Assembly (NCBI GenBank): GCA_947044365.1
Contig: OX345642.1
Location: 7,518,776 to 7,582,775, forward strand
Reading direction: 5' to 3'
Length of the DNA stretch: 64,000 bases
DNA from: Petrosia ficiformis
Taxonomy: Eukaryota > Porifera > Demospongiae > Haplosclerida > Petrosiidae
The notes under the pieces were generated by a model. That model searched no databases. It worked only from the letters and a program-made list of their open reading frames with translations, and was not told where the DNA came from. The translations under genes were made by a program, and so were the position numbers. Position 1 is the stretch's first letter, and each line of letters begins with the position of its first letter. Below, one piece after another: positions 1 through 11,374 of the stretch.

Positions 1-738
1 AGGTCAAACACAACCATCAACTGATCGTGAAATTAAAGCAGTGAGTATTCCTTAATTAGATTCGTGATTCCATTTTGAATTCGACAGGAAGATATACAGC
101 AACAGATACTGAGTTGTTCTATTCCTGAAGATAGTTGTGAACTATTAACTGAAGACATTATTGTAAAAGTATGTTGTAGTACATTGTATAGTATATGTGT
201 ATGTCTGTATGTACTGTTATAGGTGGTGACTTTTGACTATGGAATGAAAGATAAGAATCCTATTGATGAGATGAGATTTTACACAAAAGATAGACCTAAT
301 AGTGCTGTTAGAGTACGCAAAGATCAGGTTTCACAGATGTTACCTAATACATTCATTGAAAAGAGTATTCGTGTTTACTGTAAGAAACTGAATCCAGAAG
401 CAATATCTACTGCTTTAAAGTGAGCTATTTATTATTAATTAAACTTCCACATATTTTTATTTATTTATTGTAGTTTATTTTTGCGTTGGTGTAATAAACA
501 AGATAACATGATAACTCCCCAGGTATTATTATTATTATTACTTTTATTAATTCTATTAAATTTAATAATATAGTGTCATTCTTCTGTAAATATGGAAGAT
601 GATGATATTCAATTTACACCATATGGAACTCCATTTGGTACACCATTAAAAGAAGAAAATACAATGAAGACATTTCGTAACGAAGAGTTACTTGAACAAG
701 CCAAGAAACGTTTGAGTTTCTCTAAACAAGATAATTAA
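1..738 (+). CDS. SAMHD1: SAMHD1-type dNTP triphosphohydrolase, C-terminal exons (5' part outside window)
   Basis: Five exons join in frame: 1-40, 88-168, 223-419, 474-522 and 574-738 (stop TAA 736-738). All introns are GT-AG and only 47-54 bp long. The joined peptide matches the C-terminal part of animal SAMHD1 in order: a GQTQP segment, a DYGMKDKNPID segment, an S-x-x-VRVRKDQVSQMLP segment, an IRVYCKK segment and an FLRWCNKQ segment. SAMHD1 hydrolyses dNTPs to deoxynucleoside and triphosphate as a nucleotide-regulated tetramer; the HD catalytic core must lie upstream of position 1, so only the C-terminal lobe and tail are seen. The last exon is a poorly conserved acidic and Thr/Pro-containing tail of about 54 residues. 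The exon joins are read from sequence, the orthology comes from recalled family motifs, and activity is inferred. Confidence 0.93.
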
Positions 739-797
739 GTAACTAACAGTACAATTCTTATATTTTGGAGTTAACATTGTAATTATTACTTGTGTAT

Positions 798-1005
798 TGC
801 ATCACTACCAGGGTATTTAGACAATGATTAGCTGTTAACTGCATCACTACCAGGGTATTCAGACAATGACTAGCTATTAACTGCATCACTACCAGGGTAT
901 TCAGACAATGACTAGCTATTAACTGCATCACTACCAGGGTAGGGTATTCAGACAATGACTAGCTATTAACTGACCAGGGTATTCAGACAATGACTAGCTA
1001 TTAAC
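798..1005. repeat. 42-bp minisatellite, about 5 copies
   Basis: A unit of about 42 bp beginning CTGCATCACTACCAGGGTAT recurs about five times just after the SAMHD1 stop codon. One unit carries a small AGGGT duplication and the last lacks its first bases. Open frames across it are repeat artefacts. Confidence 0.9.
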
Positions 1006-1074
1006 TGCTATATAACCAAAATAACAAAGAAACGTTTTAGACACAAATGAATTTGTGGATTTAGTGCGGTATTT

Positions 1075-1455
1075 CTTATCACTTAATTCTCCATTTTGTA
1101 CCCCCAACTATAGCCTTATTAGCACTCATTTTTTTCATTTCAAAAATTGTTCCAATGCGTTTTCTAGAGTTAGATAATCATGTCCTCACTATCTTTGCAA
1201 AATTGTTTTGATCAATAATATTATCTGTTACAGCCATGAGTATTTTAGTTCTCTCAAAATTTGAATTTTTACCCTGAACTATATACTAATGTTTTGACTG
1301 GAAAAACATTTTTCTGAAATTGTTCCTAGAGTTACATAATGATGTCCTTGTTATGAATCTACAGTATTTTTGATCAAAAATGTTGTTTGTAGGAACTGCG
1401 AGCATTTTAGTATTCTTTTGAAATTCAATTTGAACCATGAACTATAACCTTGGTA
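1075..1455. repeat. Two strongly diverged units of the ~180-bp satellite
   Basis: Landmarks of the satellite seen later at 4-9.5 kb (CTAGAGTTAGATAAT, TTTTGATCAATAATATTATC, TTTTTACCCTGAACTATA) occur here twice, with many substitutions. These look like older edge units of the main array. Confidence 0.75.
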
Positions 1456-1490
1456 CATATTTATTGACTGCTTGTTTCTTAATAATTGTG

Positions 1491-1500
1491 TGCGCATGCG
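1491..1500. promoter_or_regulatory. NRF-1-like palindrome TGCGCATGCG
   Basis: TGCGCATGCG is the core of the GCGCATGCGC palindrome bound by NRF-1-type factors, which in animals often drives nuclear genes for mitochondrial proteins. It sits 20-60 bp upstream of exon-like sequence and about 2 kb upstream of a mitochondrial-type thioredoxin relic. Function here is inference. Confidence 0.35.
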
Positions 1501-1520
1501 TATAATTTAAATTTCTGAAG

Positions 1521-1767
1521 CACAGAAGCAGCATGAAGACAAGATGGAGATGAGGTAAGTGTGAATTGAAGAACTATTTGTGAGCAATCCTATAGCTTTT
1601 AAATATTAAATACCAGGTCTACAGATAGCTGGGACTGATGATTGCTTCTTATTGTCGTGGAATATATCCGATTATTTATGATATTTATTTTCATGTATTT
1701 CTTTAGAGTAACAAAACATGGAGAAGAGGAATAAGATTACTGGAACCTGAAAAGACATTGTTTTAGG
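1521..1767 (+). other. Exon-like pieces with good splice donors (possible decayed 5' exons)
   Basis: A short ATG-containing segment ends in GATGAG|GTAAGT near 1555. A second segment, after the acceptor TTTCTTTAG near 1706, ends in TTTTAG|GTGAGT near 1767. No protein family is recognised. They could be 5' untranslated exons of the former thioredoxin gene at 3526. Confidence 0.3.
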
Positions 1768-1889
1768 TGAGTTTTATGTTATCATTGTTCATTCATACAG
1801 CGTGGCAAAGAAATGTTGAATTGCTGTACTAATCTAGTATTGCTAGACCTTGTTATAGTTACTAGTACTGTTATTGTGTATAGTATGTA

Positions 1890-3420
1890 TTAATTTATAT
1901 TTCTGTATTTTTTTGTATTGAGTTTCAGTATATATTAGCTGTTGGATGTCAGATTATAGGACAGTAATTTAGTGATATATGATTAATTACTAATATTTTT
2001 TTATATTTCTTAGAAGTTAACAACAAATACTCAACAGGTGAGTAAATTTCCAATCTACGATTTATAATAATGTATTACTATACAGTTAAATCTCTTGGAA
2101 TATATATTACTAAATACTATCTTATCTTTTGTATTGAATTTCAGACACCATGAGCTGTTAACAGCAGATTATAGGACAGTAATTTAGGAATGTATTTTCA
2201 GAGTAGATTTAACCCAATATACCTGTAATTTAATCTACAGTAAATACCAATATTGAATAATTATTGTATTATATAATATCTTTTTTCATATGCTGAGCTA
2301 CTGAAAGCGAAATGTACAAAAAGATAACTACTTTCAAGAGGTGAGTAAATTCCTAATCTACAATGTATAATAATGTATTACTGTACAGTTAAATCTCTTT
2401 GGAATGTATATTTCTAAATACTATCTTATTCTTTGTATTGAATTTCAGACACCATGAGCTGTTAACGGCAGATTATAGGACAGTAGTTTAGGAATGTATT
2501 TTCAGAGTAGATTTAACCCAATATACCTGTAATTTAATCTACAGTAAATACCAATATTGAATAATTATTATAATATATATTATCTTTTTATATGCTGAGC
2601 TACTTAAAGCGAAAAGTACAAAAAGATAACTACTTTCAACAGGTGAGTAAATTCCTAATCTACAATGTATAATAATGTATTACTGTACAGTTAAATCTCT
2701 TTGGAATGTATATTTCTAAATACTATCTTATTTTTTGTATTGAATTTCAGACACCATGAGCTGTTAACGGCAGATTATAGGACAGTAATTTAGGAATGTA
2801 TTTTCAGAGTAGATTTAACCCAATATACCTGTAATTTAATCTACAGTAAATACCAATATTGAATAATTATATTATCTTTTTTCATATGCTGAGCTACCAA
2901 AAGAGAAGACTACAAATGGTTACTACTTTCAAGAGGTGAGTAAATTCTTAATCTACAATGTATAATAATGTATTACTGTAGAGTTAAATCTCTTTGGAAT
3001 ATATATTACTAAATACTATCTTATTCTTTGTATTGAATTTCAGACACCATGAGCTGTTAACGGCAGATTATAGGACAGTAATTTAGGAATGTATTTTCAG
3101 AGTAGATTTAACCCAATATACCTGTAATTTAATCTACAGTAAATACCAATATTAAATAATTATTATAATATATATTATCTTTTTTTTTATATATGCTGAG
3201 CTACCAAAAGAGAAGACTACAAATGGTTACTATTTTCAACAGGTGAGTAAATTCTTAATCTACAATGTATAATAATGTATTACTGTACAGTTAAATCTCT
3301 TTGAAATACATATATATTTCTAAATATTTATCTTATATTCTTGTATTGAATTTCAGACACCATGAGCTGTTGATGGACAGTAATTTAGAAATGTATTTTC
3401 TTAATACAACTGTACTGTAG
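1890..3420 (+). repeat. Tandem ~300-bp repeat, five units, each with donor and acceptor consensus
   Basis: The donor-like string AGGTGAGTAAATT recurs near 2037, 2339, 2641, 2935 and 3241. Each is followed about 110-120 bp later by TTGTATTGAATTTCAG|ACACCATGAG, an acceptor-like sequence. Between acceptor and next donor lies a ~185-bp block ending in CTACTTTCAAGAG or CAACAG. The array is therefore a repeated exon-plus-intron cassette. A partial unit lies at 1890-2035, and a further acceptor copy lies near 3795, after the thioredoxin relic. None of the blocks has a convincing long reading frame. Confidence 0.85.
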
Positions 3421-3525
3421 TTTAATTCATTTTTATACTTTGTGTTTGGAAATTCTTATAACAATAATTTTTAGGACAATGTAACAGATTTTTGAATTGA
3501 GATTAATAATTTTTAAGCAGCAAAT

Positions 3526-3800
3526 ATGGCACTGACTTGGAGAGTTTGTAGGAAAATGCTAAACAGAAACTTGTTCAATGGAGATCCATTTCAATTTCTC
3601 AGTATTTCAATGAAGTATTTAATATCAACAATGAAGAAGATTTTCAAACTAAAGTGCTAGAGTCCAAGAAACCTGTGATTATTGACTTCCATGATCTGAT
3701 GCGGCCATGTTTAGCCCAATTTTAACTGATATAGTGGATGGGAGATATGGAAATATGGATTTAACTAAAGTGAATATTAATAATAATCAAGAATTTGAAT
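3526..3800 (+). pseudogene. Mitochondrial-type thioredoxin (TXN2-like) pseudogene
   Basis: A start at 3526 opens a basic, presequence-like N-terminus, then the frame shifts. The next frame holds FNINNEEDFQ, then SKKPVIIDFH, which is the thioredoxin strand leading to the active site. The WCGPC redox motif is replaced by a broken LMRPC stretch. After another shift the frame continues ILTDIVDGRYGNMDLTKVNI, typical of the helix and strand that follow the active site. At least two frameshifts and loss of the first active-site cysteine mean no working enzyme. The C-terminal half (cis-Pro region) is absent. The family is recognised from motifs; the mitochondrial subtype is less certain. Confidence 0.75.
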
Positions 3801-3989
3801 TTCAGACACAATGAGCTGTTGTGATGGCAGATTGCAGGACACTAATTTAATGATATAAATTATTTTCGTGCAACTGTATTTTATGTTATTCTTCATTGAT
3901 ACATCGTGGCATAGAAATGCTGAATTGGTGTACTAATCTAGACCTTACAGTTACTAGTACTTGTTATGATTCTAAAGTATTTTGGATTA

Positions 3990-6900
3990 AAAATGTTGTT
4001 TGTAGGGACCATCAGCATTTTACTACTCTCTTGAAATTCACTTTGAACCATGAGCATTTTAATATTCTATCAAAATTTGAATTTTTACCCTAAACTATAG
4101 CCTTTGTATTGAAAATCACTCGTTTCAGATTTGTCCGAAACTGTTCCTAGAGTTAGATAATGATGTCCTTAATATGTTCCCAAAATGGTTTTGATCAATA
4201 ATATTATCTGTTAGAACCCTGAGATTTTAATATTCTATCAAAATTTGAATTTTTACCCTGAACTATAGTCTTTGTATTGAAACTCACTTGTTTCAGATTT
4301 GTCCGAAACTGTTCCTAGAGTTAGATAATGATGTCCTTAATATGTTTCCAAAGTGGTTTTGATCAATAACATTATCTGTTAGAACCGTGAGCATTTTAAT
4401 ATTCTATCAAAATTTGAATTTTTACCCTGAACTATAGCCTTTGTACTGATTTTTCATTGCAAAATCGATGCTTTCAGATTGACCCGAAACTGTTCCTAGA
4501 GTTAGATAATGATGTCCTTAATATGTTTCCAAAGTGGTTTTGATCAATAACATTATCTGTTAGAACCGTGAGCATTTTAATATTCTATCAAAATTTGAAT
4601 TTTTACCCTGAACTATATATAGCCTTTGTACTGATTTTTCATTGCAAAATCGATGCTTTCAGATTGACCCGAAACTGTTCCTAGAGTTAGATAATGATGT
4701 CCTTAATATGTTTCCAAAGTGGTTTTGATGAATAATGTTATCTGTTAGAACCATGAGCATTTTAATATTCTATCAAAATTTGAATTTTTACCCTGAACTA
4801 TAGCCTTTGTACTCATTTTTCATTGCAAAATCGATCCTTTCAGATTGAGCCGAAACTGTTCCTAGAGTTAGATAATGATGTCCTTAATATGTTTCCAAAG
4901 TGGTTTTGATGAATAATGTTATCTGTTAGAACCATGAGCATTTTAATATTCTATCAAAATTTGAATTTTTACCCTGAACTATAGCCTTTGTATTGATTTT
5001 TTCATCAAAAATCACTCGTTTCAGATTTGTGTGAAACTGATCCTAGAGTTAGATAATGATGTCCTTAATATGTTTCCAAAGTAGTTTTGATCAATAATAT
5101 TGTGGGTGAGAACCGTGAACGCTGTAATATTCTATCAAAATTTGAATTTTTACCCTGAACTATAGCCTTTGTACTGATTTTTCATTGCAAAATCGATGCT
5201 TTCAGATTGACCCGAAACTGTTCCTAGAGTTAGATAATGATGTCCTTAATATGTTTCCAAAGTGGTTTTGATCAATAACATTATCTGTTAGAACCGTGAG
5301 CATTTTAATATTCTATCAAAATTTGAATTTTTACCCTGAACTATAGCCTTTGTACTGATTTTTCATTGCAAAATCGATGCTTTCAGATTGACCCGAAACT
5401 GTTCCTAGAGTTAGATAATGATGTCCTTAATATGTTTCCAAAGTGGTTTCGATGAATAATGTTATCTGTTAGAACCATGAGCATTTTAATATTCTATCAA
5501 AATTTGAATTTTTACCCTGAACTATAGCCTTTGTACTGATTTTTTATTGCAAAATCAATCATTTGAAATTAGGCCGAAACTGTTCCTAGAGTTAGATAAT
5601 GATGTCCTTAATATGTTCCCAAAGTGGTTTTGATCAATAATATTATCTGTTAGAATTGTGAGCATTTTAATATTCTATCAAAATTTCAATTTTTACCCCC
5701 TTTGTACTGATTTTTCATTACAAAATCGATCCTTTCAGATTGAGCCGAAACTGTTCCTAGAGTTAGATAATGATGTCCTTAATATGTTTCCAAAGTAGTT
5801 TTGATCAATAATATTGTGGGTGAGAACCGTGAGCATTTTAATATTCTATCAAAATTTGAATTTTTACCCTGAACTATATATAGCCTTTGTACTGATTTTT
5901 CATTGCAAAATCGATCCTTTCAGATTGAGCTGAAACTGTTCCTAGAGTTAGATAATGATGTCCTTAATATGTTTCCAAAGTGGTTTTGACGAATAACGTT
6001 ATCTGTTAGAACCATGAGCATTTTAATATTCTATCAAAATTTGAATTTTTACCCTGAACTATAGCCTTTGTATTGATTTTTTCATCAAAAATCACTCGTT
6101 TCAGATTTGTGTGAAACTGATGCTAGAGTTAGATAATGATGTCCTTAATATGTTTCCAAAGTAGTTTTGATCAATAATATTGTGGGTGAGAACCGTGAGC
6201 GTTGTAATATTCTATCAAAATTTGAATTTTTACCCTGAACTATAGCCTTTGTACTGATTTTTCATTGCAAAATCGATCCTTTCAGATAGAGCCGAAACTG
6301 TTCCTAGAGTTAGATAATGATGTCCTTAATATGTTCCCAAAGTGGTTTTGATCAATAATATTATCTGTTAGAACCGTGAGCATTTTAATATTCTATCAAA
6401 ATTTGAATTTTTACCCTGAACTATATAGCCTTTGTACTGATTTTTCATTGCAAAATCGATCCTTTCAGATTGCGCCGAAACTGTTCCTAGAGTTAGATAA
6501 TGGTGTCCTTAATATGTTCCCAAAGTGGTTTTGATCGATAATATTATCTGTTAGAACCATGAGCATTTTAATATTCTATCAAAATTTGAATTTTTACCCT
6601 GAACTATAGCCTTTGTACTGATTTTTTATTGCAAAATCAATCATTTGAAATTAGGCCGAAACTGTTCCTAGAGTTAGATAATGATGTCCTTAATATGTTC
6701 CCAAAGTGGTTTTGATCAATAATATTATCTGTTAGAATTGTGAGCATTTTAATATTCTATCAAAATTTCAATTTTTACCCCCTTTGTACTGATTTTTCAT
6801 TACAAAATCGATCCTTTCAGATTGAGCCGAAACTGTTCCTAGAGTTAGATAATGATGTCCTTAATATGTTTCCAAAGTAGTTTTGATCAATAATATTGTG

Positions 6901-9560
6901 GGTGAGAACCGTGAACATTTTAATATTCTATCAAAATTTGAATTTTTACCCTGAACTATATATAGCCTTTGTACTGATTTTTCATTGCAAAATCGATCCT
7001 TTCAGATTGAGCCGAAACTGTACCTAGAGTTAGATAATGATGTCCTTAATATGTTTCCAAAGTGGTTTTGACGAATAACGTTATCTGTTAGAACCATGAG
7101 CATTTTAATATTCTATCAAAATTTGAATTTTTACCCTGAACTATAGCCTTTGTATTGATTTTTTCATCAAAAATCACTCGTTTCAGATTTGTGTGAAACT
7201 GATGCTAGAGTTAGATAATGATGTCCTTAATATGTTTCCAAAGTAGTTTTGATCAATAATATTGTGGGTGAGAACCGTGAGCGTTGTAATATTCTATCAA
7301 AATTTGAATTTTTACCCTGAACTATAGCCTTTGTACTGATTTTTCATTGCAAAATCGATCCTTTCAGATAGAGCCGAAACTGTTCCTAGAGTTAGATAAT
7401 GATGTCCTTAATATGTTCCCAAAGTGGTTTTGATCAATAATATTATCTGTTAGAACCGTGAGCATTTTAATATTCTATCAAAATTTGAATTTTTACCCTG
7501 AACTATAGTCTTTGTATTGAAACTCACTTGTTTCAGATTTGTCCGAAACTGTTCCTAGAGTTAGATAATGGTGTCCTTAATATGTTCCCAAAGTGGTTTT
7601 GATCAATAATATTATCTGTTAGAACGGTGAAGATTTTAATATTCTATCAAAATTTGAATTTTTACCCTGAACTATAGCCTTTGTACTGATTTTTCATTGC
7701 AAAATCGATCCTTTCAGATAGAGCCGAAACTGTTCCTAGAGTTAGATAATGATGTCCTTAATATGTTCCCAAAGTGGTTTTGATCAATAATATTATCTGT
7801 TAGAACCGTGAGCATTTTAATATTCTATCAAAATTTGAATTTTTACCCTGAACTATAGTCTTTGTATTGAAACTCACTTGTTTCAGATTTGTCCGAAACT
7901 GTTCCTAGAGTTAGATAATGGTGTCCTTAATATGTTCCCAAAGTGGTTTTGATCAATAATATTATCTGTTAGAACGGTGAAGATTTTAATATTCTATCAA
8001 AATTTGAATTTTTACCCTGAACTATAGCCTTTGTACTGATTTTTCATTGCAAAATCGATCCTTTCAGATTGAGCCGAAACTGTTCCTAGAGTTAGATAAC
8101 GGTGTCCTTAATATGTTCCCAAAGTGGTTTTGATCGATAATATTATCTGTTAGAACCGTGAGCATTTTAATATTCTATCAAAATTTGAATTTTTACCCTG
8201 AACTATAGCCTTTGTATTGATTTTTTCATCAAAAATCACTCGTTTCAGATTTGTGTGAAACTGATCCTAGAGTTAGATAATGATGTCCTTAATATGTTTC
8301 CAAAGTAGTTTTGATCAATAATATTGTGGGTGAGAACCGTGAACGCTGTAATATTCTATCAAAATTTGAATTTTTACCCTGAACTATAGCCTTTGTACTC
8401 ATTTTTCATTGCAAAATCGATCCTTTCAGATTGAGCCGAAACTGTTCCTAGAGTTAGATAATGATGTCCTTAATATGTTTCCAAAGTGGTTTTGATGAAT
8501 AATGTTATCTGTTAGAACCATGAGCATTTTAATATTCTATCAAAATTTGAATTTTTACCCTGAACTATAGCCTTTGTATTGATTTTTTCATCAAAAATCA
8601 CTCGTTTCAGATTTGTGTGAAACTGATCCTAGAGTTAGATAATGATGTCCTTAATATGTTTCCAAAGTAGTTTTGATCAATAATATTGTGGGTGAGAACC
8701 GTGAGCGTTGTAATATTCTATCAAAATTTGAATTTTTACCCTGAACTATATATAGCCTTTGTACTGATTTTTCATTGCAAAATCGATCCTTTCAGATAGA
8801 GCCGAAACTGTTCCTAGAGTTAGATAATGATGTCCTTAATATGTTCCCAAAGTGGTTTTGATCAATAATATTATCTGTTAGAACTGTGAGCATTTTAATA
8901 TTCTATCAAAATTTGAATTTTTACCCTGAACTATAGCCTTTGTATTGATTTTTTCATCAAAAATCACTCGTTTCAGATTTGTGTGAAACTGATCCTAGAG
9001 TTAGATAATGATGTCCTTAATATGTTCCCAAAGTGGTTTTGATCAATAATATTATCTGTTAGAACCGTGAGCATTTTAATATTCTATCAAAATTTGAATT
9101 TTTACCCTGAACTATAGCCTTTGTACTGATTTTTCATTGCAAAATCGATCCTTTCAGATTGAGCCGAAACTGTTCCTAGAGTCAGATAATGATGTCCTTA
9201 ATATGTTTCCAAAGTGGTTTTGATGAATAACGTTATCTGTTAGAACCATGAGCATTTTAATATTCTATCAAAATTTGAATTTTTACCCTGAACTATAGCC
9301 TTTGTATTGATTTTTTCATCAAAAATCACTCGTTTCAGATTTGTGTGAAACTGATGCTAGAGTTAGATAATGATGTCCTTAATATGTTTCCAAAGTAGTT
9401 TTGATCAATAATATTGTGGGTGAGAACCGTGAGCGTTGTAATATTCTATCAAAATTTGAATTTTTACCCTGAACTATAGCCTTTGTACTGATTTTTCATT
9501 GCAAAATCGATCCTTTCAGATTGAGCCGAAACTGTTCCTAGAGTTAGATAATGATGTCCT
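3990..9560. repeat. Main ~180-bp satellite array (about 31 monomers)
   Basis: Monomers of about 175-182 bp share CCTAGAGTTAGATAATGATG, TTTTGATCAATAATATTATC, ATATTCTATCAAAATTTGAA and ACCCTGAACTATAGCCTTTG. Sub-types differ in blocks, for example TTGTGGGTGAGAACC versus TTATCTGTTAGAACC. Larger periods are visible: distinctive variants near 5521-5820 recur 1,082 bp later (six monomers), and a two-monomer block at 7501 recurs at 7851. No genes are seen. It is interrupted at 9561 by a retrotransposon. Confidence 0.95.
9556..9560. repeat. Target-site duplication, left copy (GTCCT)
   Basis: GTCCT directly precedes the TG of the left LTR and reappears directly after the CA of the right LTR. Joining the flanks restores the satellite string ATGATGTCCTTAATATG. 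Confidence 0.9.
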
Positions 9561-9732
9561 TGTAACGTTGTGATAACTTTCTTATTTGATTCAACCAGAT
9601 TTTCACTATCTCTGAGTATCTCACTAAAAACTAATAAAATCAGCGCTTAAATAACATTACAACCATACAAATACAAATACCATAAATACAGAAAATACCT
9701 AATAATTCAGAGATATGTATCAGGTTATCACA
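9561..9732 (-). repeat. 3' LTR of the gypsy element
   Basis: A 172-bp repeat, TGTAACGTTG to GGTTATCACA on the plus strand, shares most of its length with 11375-11529. It is slightly longer than its partner because of small indels near both ends, so the two LTRs have diverged since insertion or were exchanged. Confidence 0.9.
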
Positions 9733-9748
9733 GTTCTCTCCTCTCTTA
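9733..9748 (-). other. Polypurine tract
   Basis: On the minus strand TAAGAGAGGAGAGAAC abuts the 3' LTR, the expected place and composition for the plus-strand primer of LTR retrotransposons. Confidence 0.75.
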
Positions 9749-10317
9749 ATGCCAGGCTTCTTCATCGAAACGTTGTGGAGGTCGTCTATTCCTAGTAGGG
9801 TACCTATGATTATGAGGTTGTTCCATTGGAGTAGGTGTCTGTTCCAGTGAAACTTCAATTTCTGGAATATAATCACACATACGATGACGCATTTGATTCT
9901 TGTGTCTTTTCACATTGTTATTTGAATCTTGAAGATGCACTACGAAAGTTACATTTCCTTTACGTTCTACGACAGTACCAGGTATCCATTTTCTTGGACT
10001 TTCCTTAGAAAAATTACGTACATAGACAAGATCACCGACAACAAAATCTCTATCCTTAGTGTGGCTATCAAATAACTGCTTTTGCTTCTGTTGTTTTTCG
10101 ACAACTTTCGATTTCAACTGGGGTTGTAACAAATCAAAACGAGTACGTAATTGTCTGCTGAACATTAACTCTGAGGGAGACATGTCTGTGGTACTATGAG
10201 GTGTTATTCGATAATTGAATAAAAACCTCGCTAGTTTCAATTCTATTGTACCTTCGGATAATCTCTTCATCCCCCCCTTTGAAAGCTTGAACCATTCTTT
10301 CTGCTAGACGTTTATTC
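9746..10317 (-). pseudogene. Gypsy integrase C-terminal fragment
   Basis: Minus-strand frame with NKRLAERMVQAFK, then a frameshift near a C-run at about 10271, then ARFLFNYRITPHSTTDMSPS and LMFSRQLRTRFDLLQP, typical of the end of the gypsy integrase core. A C-terminal module follows with VGDLVYVRNF and W-x-PGTVVERKGNVTFVVHL. The HHCC zinc region and the catalytic D,D-35-E residues are missing. The joint with RNase H sequence lies near 10310. Confidence 0.9.
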
Positions 10318-10776
10318 CAAAAATACAGGCTAATCCTTCTTTTTTTTTGAGTTGAGAATATCGTTTTTCGGTCTCTGTGAGAGTACGAGATGCGAAGCCT
10401 ATGGGCTTCTCTGCCCCATTGGGTAAACGGTGAGCTAGAACTGCTCCAATTCCATAATTTGAAGCATCACACGCTAGGATTAATTCGAGAGAGGGATCGA
10501 AATGGAGCAATAAATTTGATGACATCAATAATTTTTTTGAATTTTGGAACATTTCCTCTTCTATTATTGACCACTTCCATGGTGTCTGCTTCCTGAGCAA
10601 CCTATATAAAGGAAAAAGAACATTTGACAAATTAGGTAAAAATCTGCCATAGTATGACAGCATTCCAAATAGGATTTTAACTGAGTCACATTTTTGGGGC
10701 TAGGCACATCTCGAATAGCTTGTAGCTTCTCCTCAGTGGGATGTAGCCTATCTTCATCTATAGTGTATCCCAAATA
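10304..10776 (-). pseudogene. Gypsy RT thumb/connection and RNase H fragment
   Basis: Reads YLGYTIDEDRLHPTEEKLQA and VPSPKNVTQLKSYLECC, then after a frameshift MLSYYGRFLPNLS, WKWSIIEEEMFQNSKKLL, LILACDASNYGIGAVL and PIGFASRTLTETEKRYSQ. These are the RT tail and the start of RNase H (first catalytic Asp in ACDAS). The YxDD polymerase core is deleted. The frame ends at the fusion with the integrase fragment. Confidence 0.9.
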
Positions 10777-10920
10777 TGAGACTGCTGCTCCTGTATCTAA
10801 CTCCATTAGTACAGGTTTCCCTTCAATGTAAATAGTCATTTGTATTGGATTATTTCCCTCTCCTATGTGGTTTATTAGAAGTTCAACTGGATCCTCCTCT
10901 TTCTCAGTAATTTGCTTTAT
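10777..10920 (-). pseudogene. Gypsy aspartic protease fragment
   Basis: The minus frame holds VLMELDTGAAVS, the retroviral-type aspartic protease active-site loop (D-T-G), preceded by an acidic linker from about 10920. Directly after AAVS the frame becomes the RT thumb, so the rest of protease and most of RT were removed by one deletion. Confidence 0.85.
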
Positions 10921-10929
10921 GGATTGAGG

Positions 10930-11325
10930 CTTGTGGTTTGGGGGATGGACCTGTCTGGCTTTTGGGAGGTTCTACAAACTCTTTGAATGTGACCTACTTT
11001 GCCACAACTCAGACACTTGGCTTGCTTGAATTGATTCCTCTGGTTTACGTATGCGAGTATGGAATTTGTATCTCTGAACGATTTCCGACGGAGTGGGATT
11101 ATGATGTTCTTTCAACACTTTTACTAAATCCTCGTATGATTTTTCTCCAGGCTTGTCTGGTGCGATCAGACTAGAGAGGAGTTTGTAGGTGGTCGGTCCT
11201 ATGATTGATAGAAACATGCACTGACCGTTTCTTCGCAGCATCTTATATGCCGTTTGCCTCGAGAAAGTGTTGAAATCTCTCCGAATATTGCTCCCAACTT
11301 TCAAGCTTGGGGTCGAATTCACCAA
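10930..11325 (-). pseudogene. Gypsy gag fragment with CCHC zinc knuckle
   Basis: The frame from 11325 reads a capsid-like stretch (FNTFSRQTAYKMLRRNGQC, LLSSLIAPDKPGEKSYEDLV). In another frame at about 11014-10973 lies CLSCGKVGHIQRVC, a perfect C-x2-C-x4-H-x4-C knuckle. The two parts are out of frame and closer than normal, so sequence between them has been lost. Confidence 0.85.
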
Positions 11326-11355
11326 CTCGTCCTATCACTCCTGCCATGTCAGTAT

Positions 11356-11374
11356 CCAGTATCCTCGTCGCCAA
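11356..11374 (-). other. Primer-binding site of the gypsy element
   Basis: On the minus strand TTGGCGACGAGGATACTGG follows the 5' LTR directly. The TGGCGACGAGG core is a common start of gypsy internal sequence. The matching tRNA was not identified. Confidence 0.6.
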
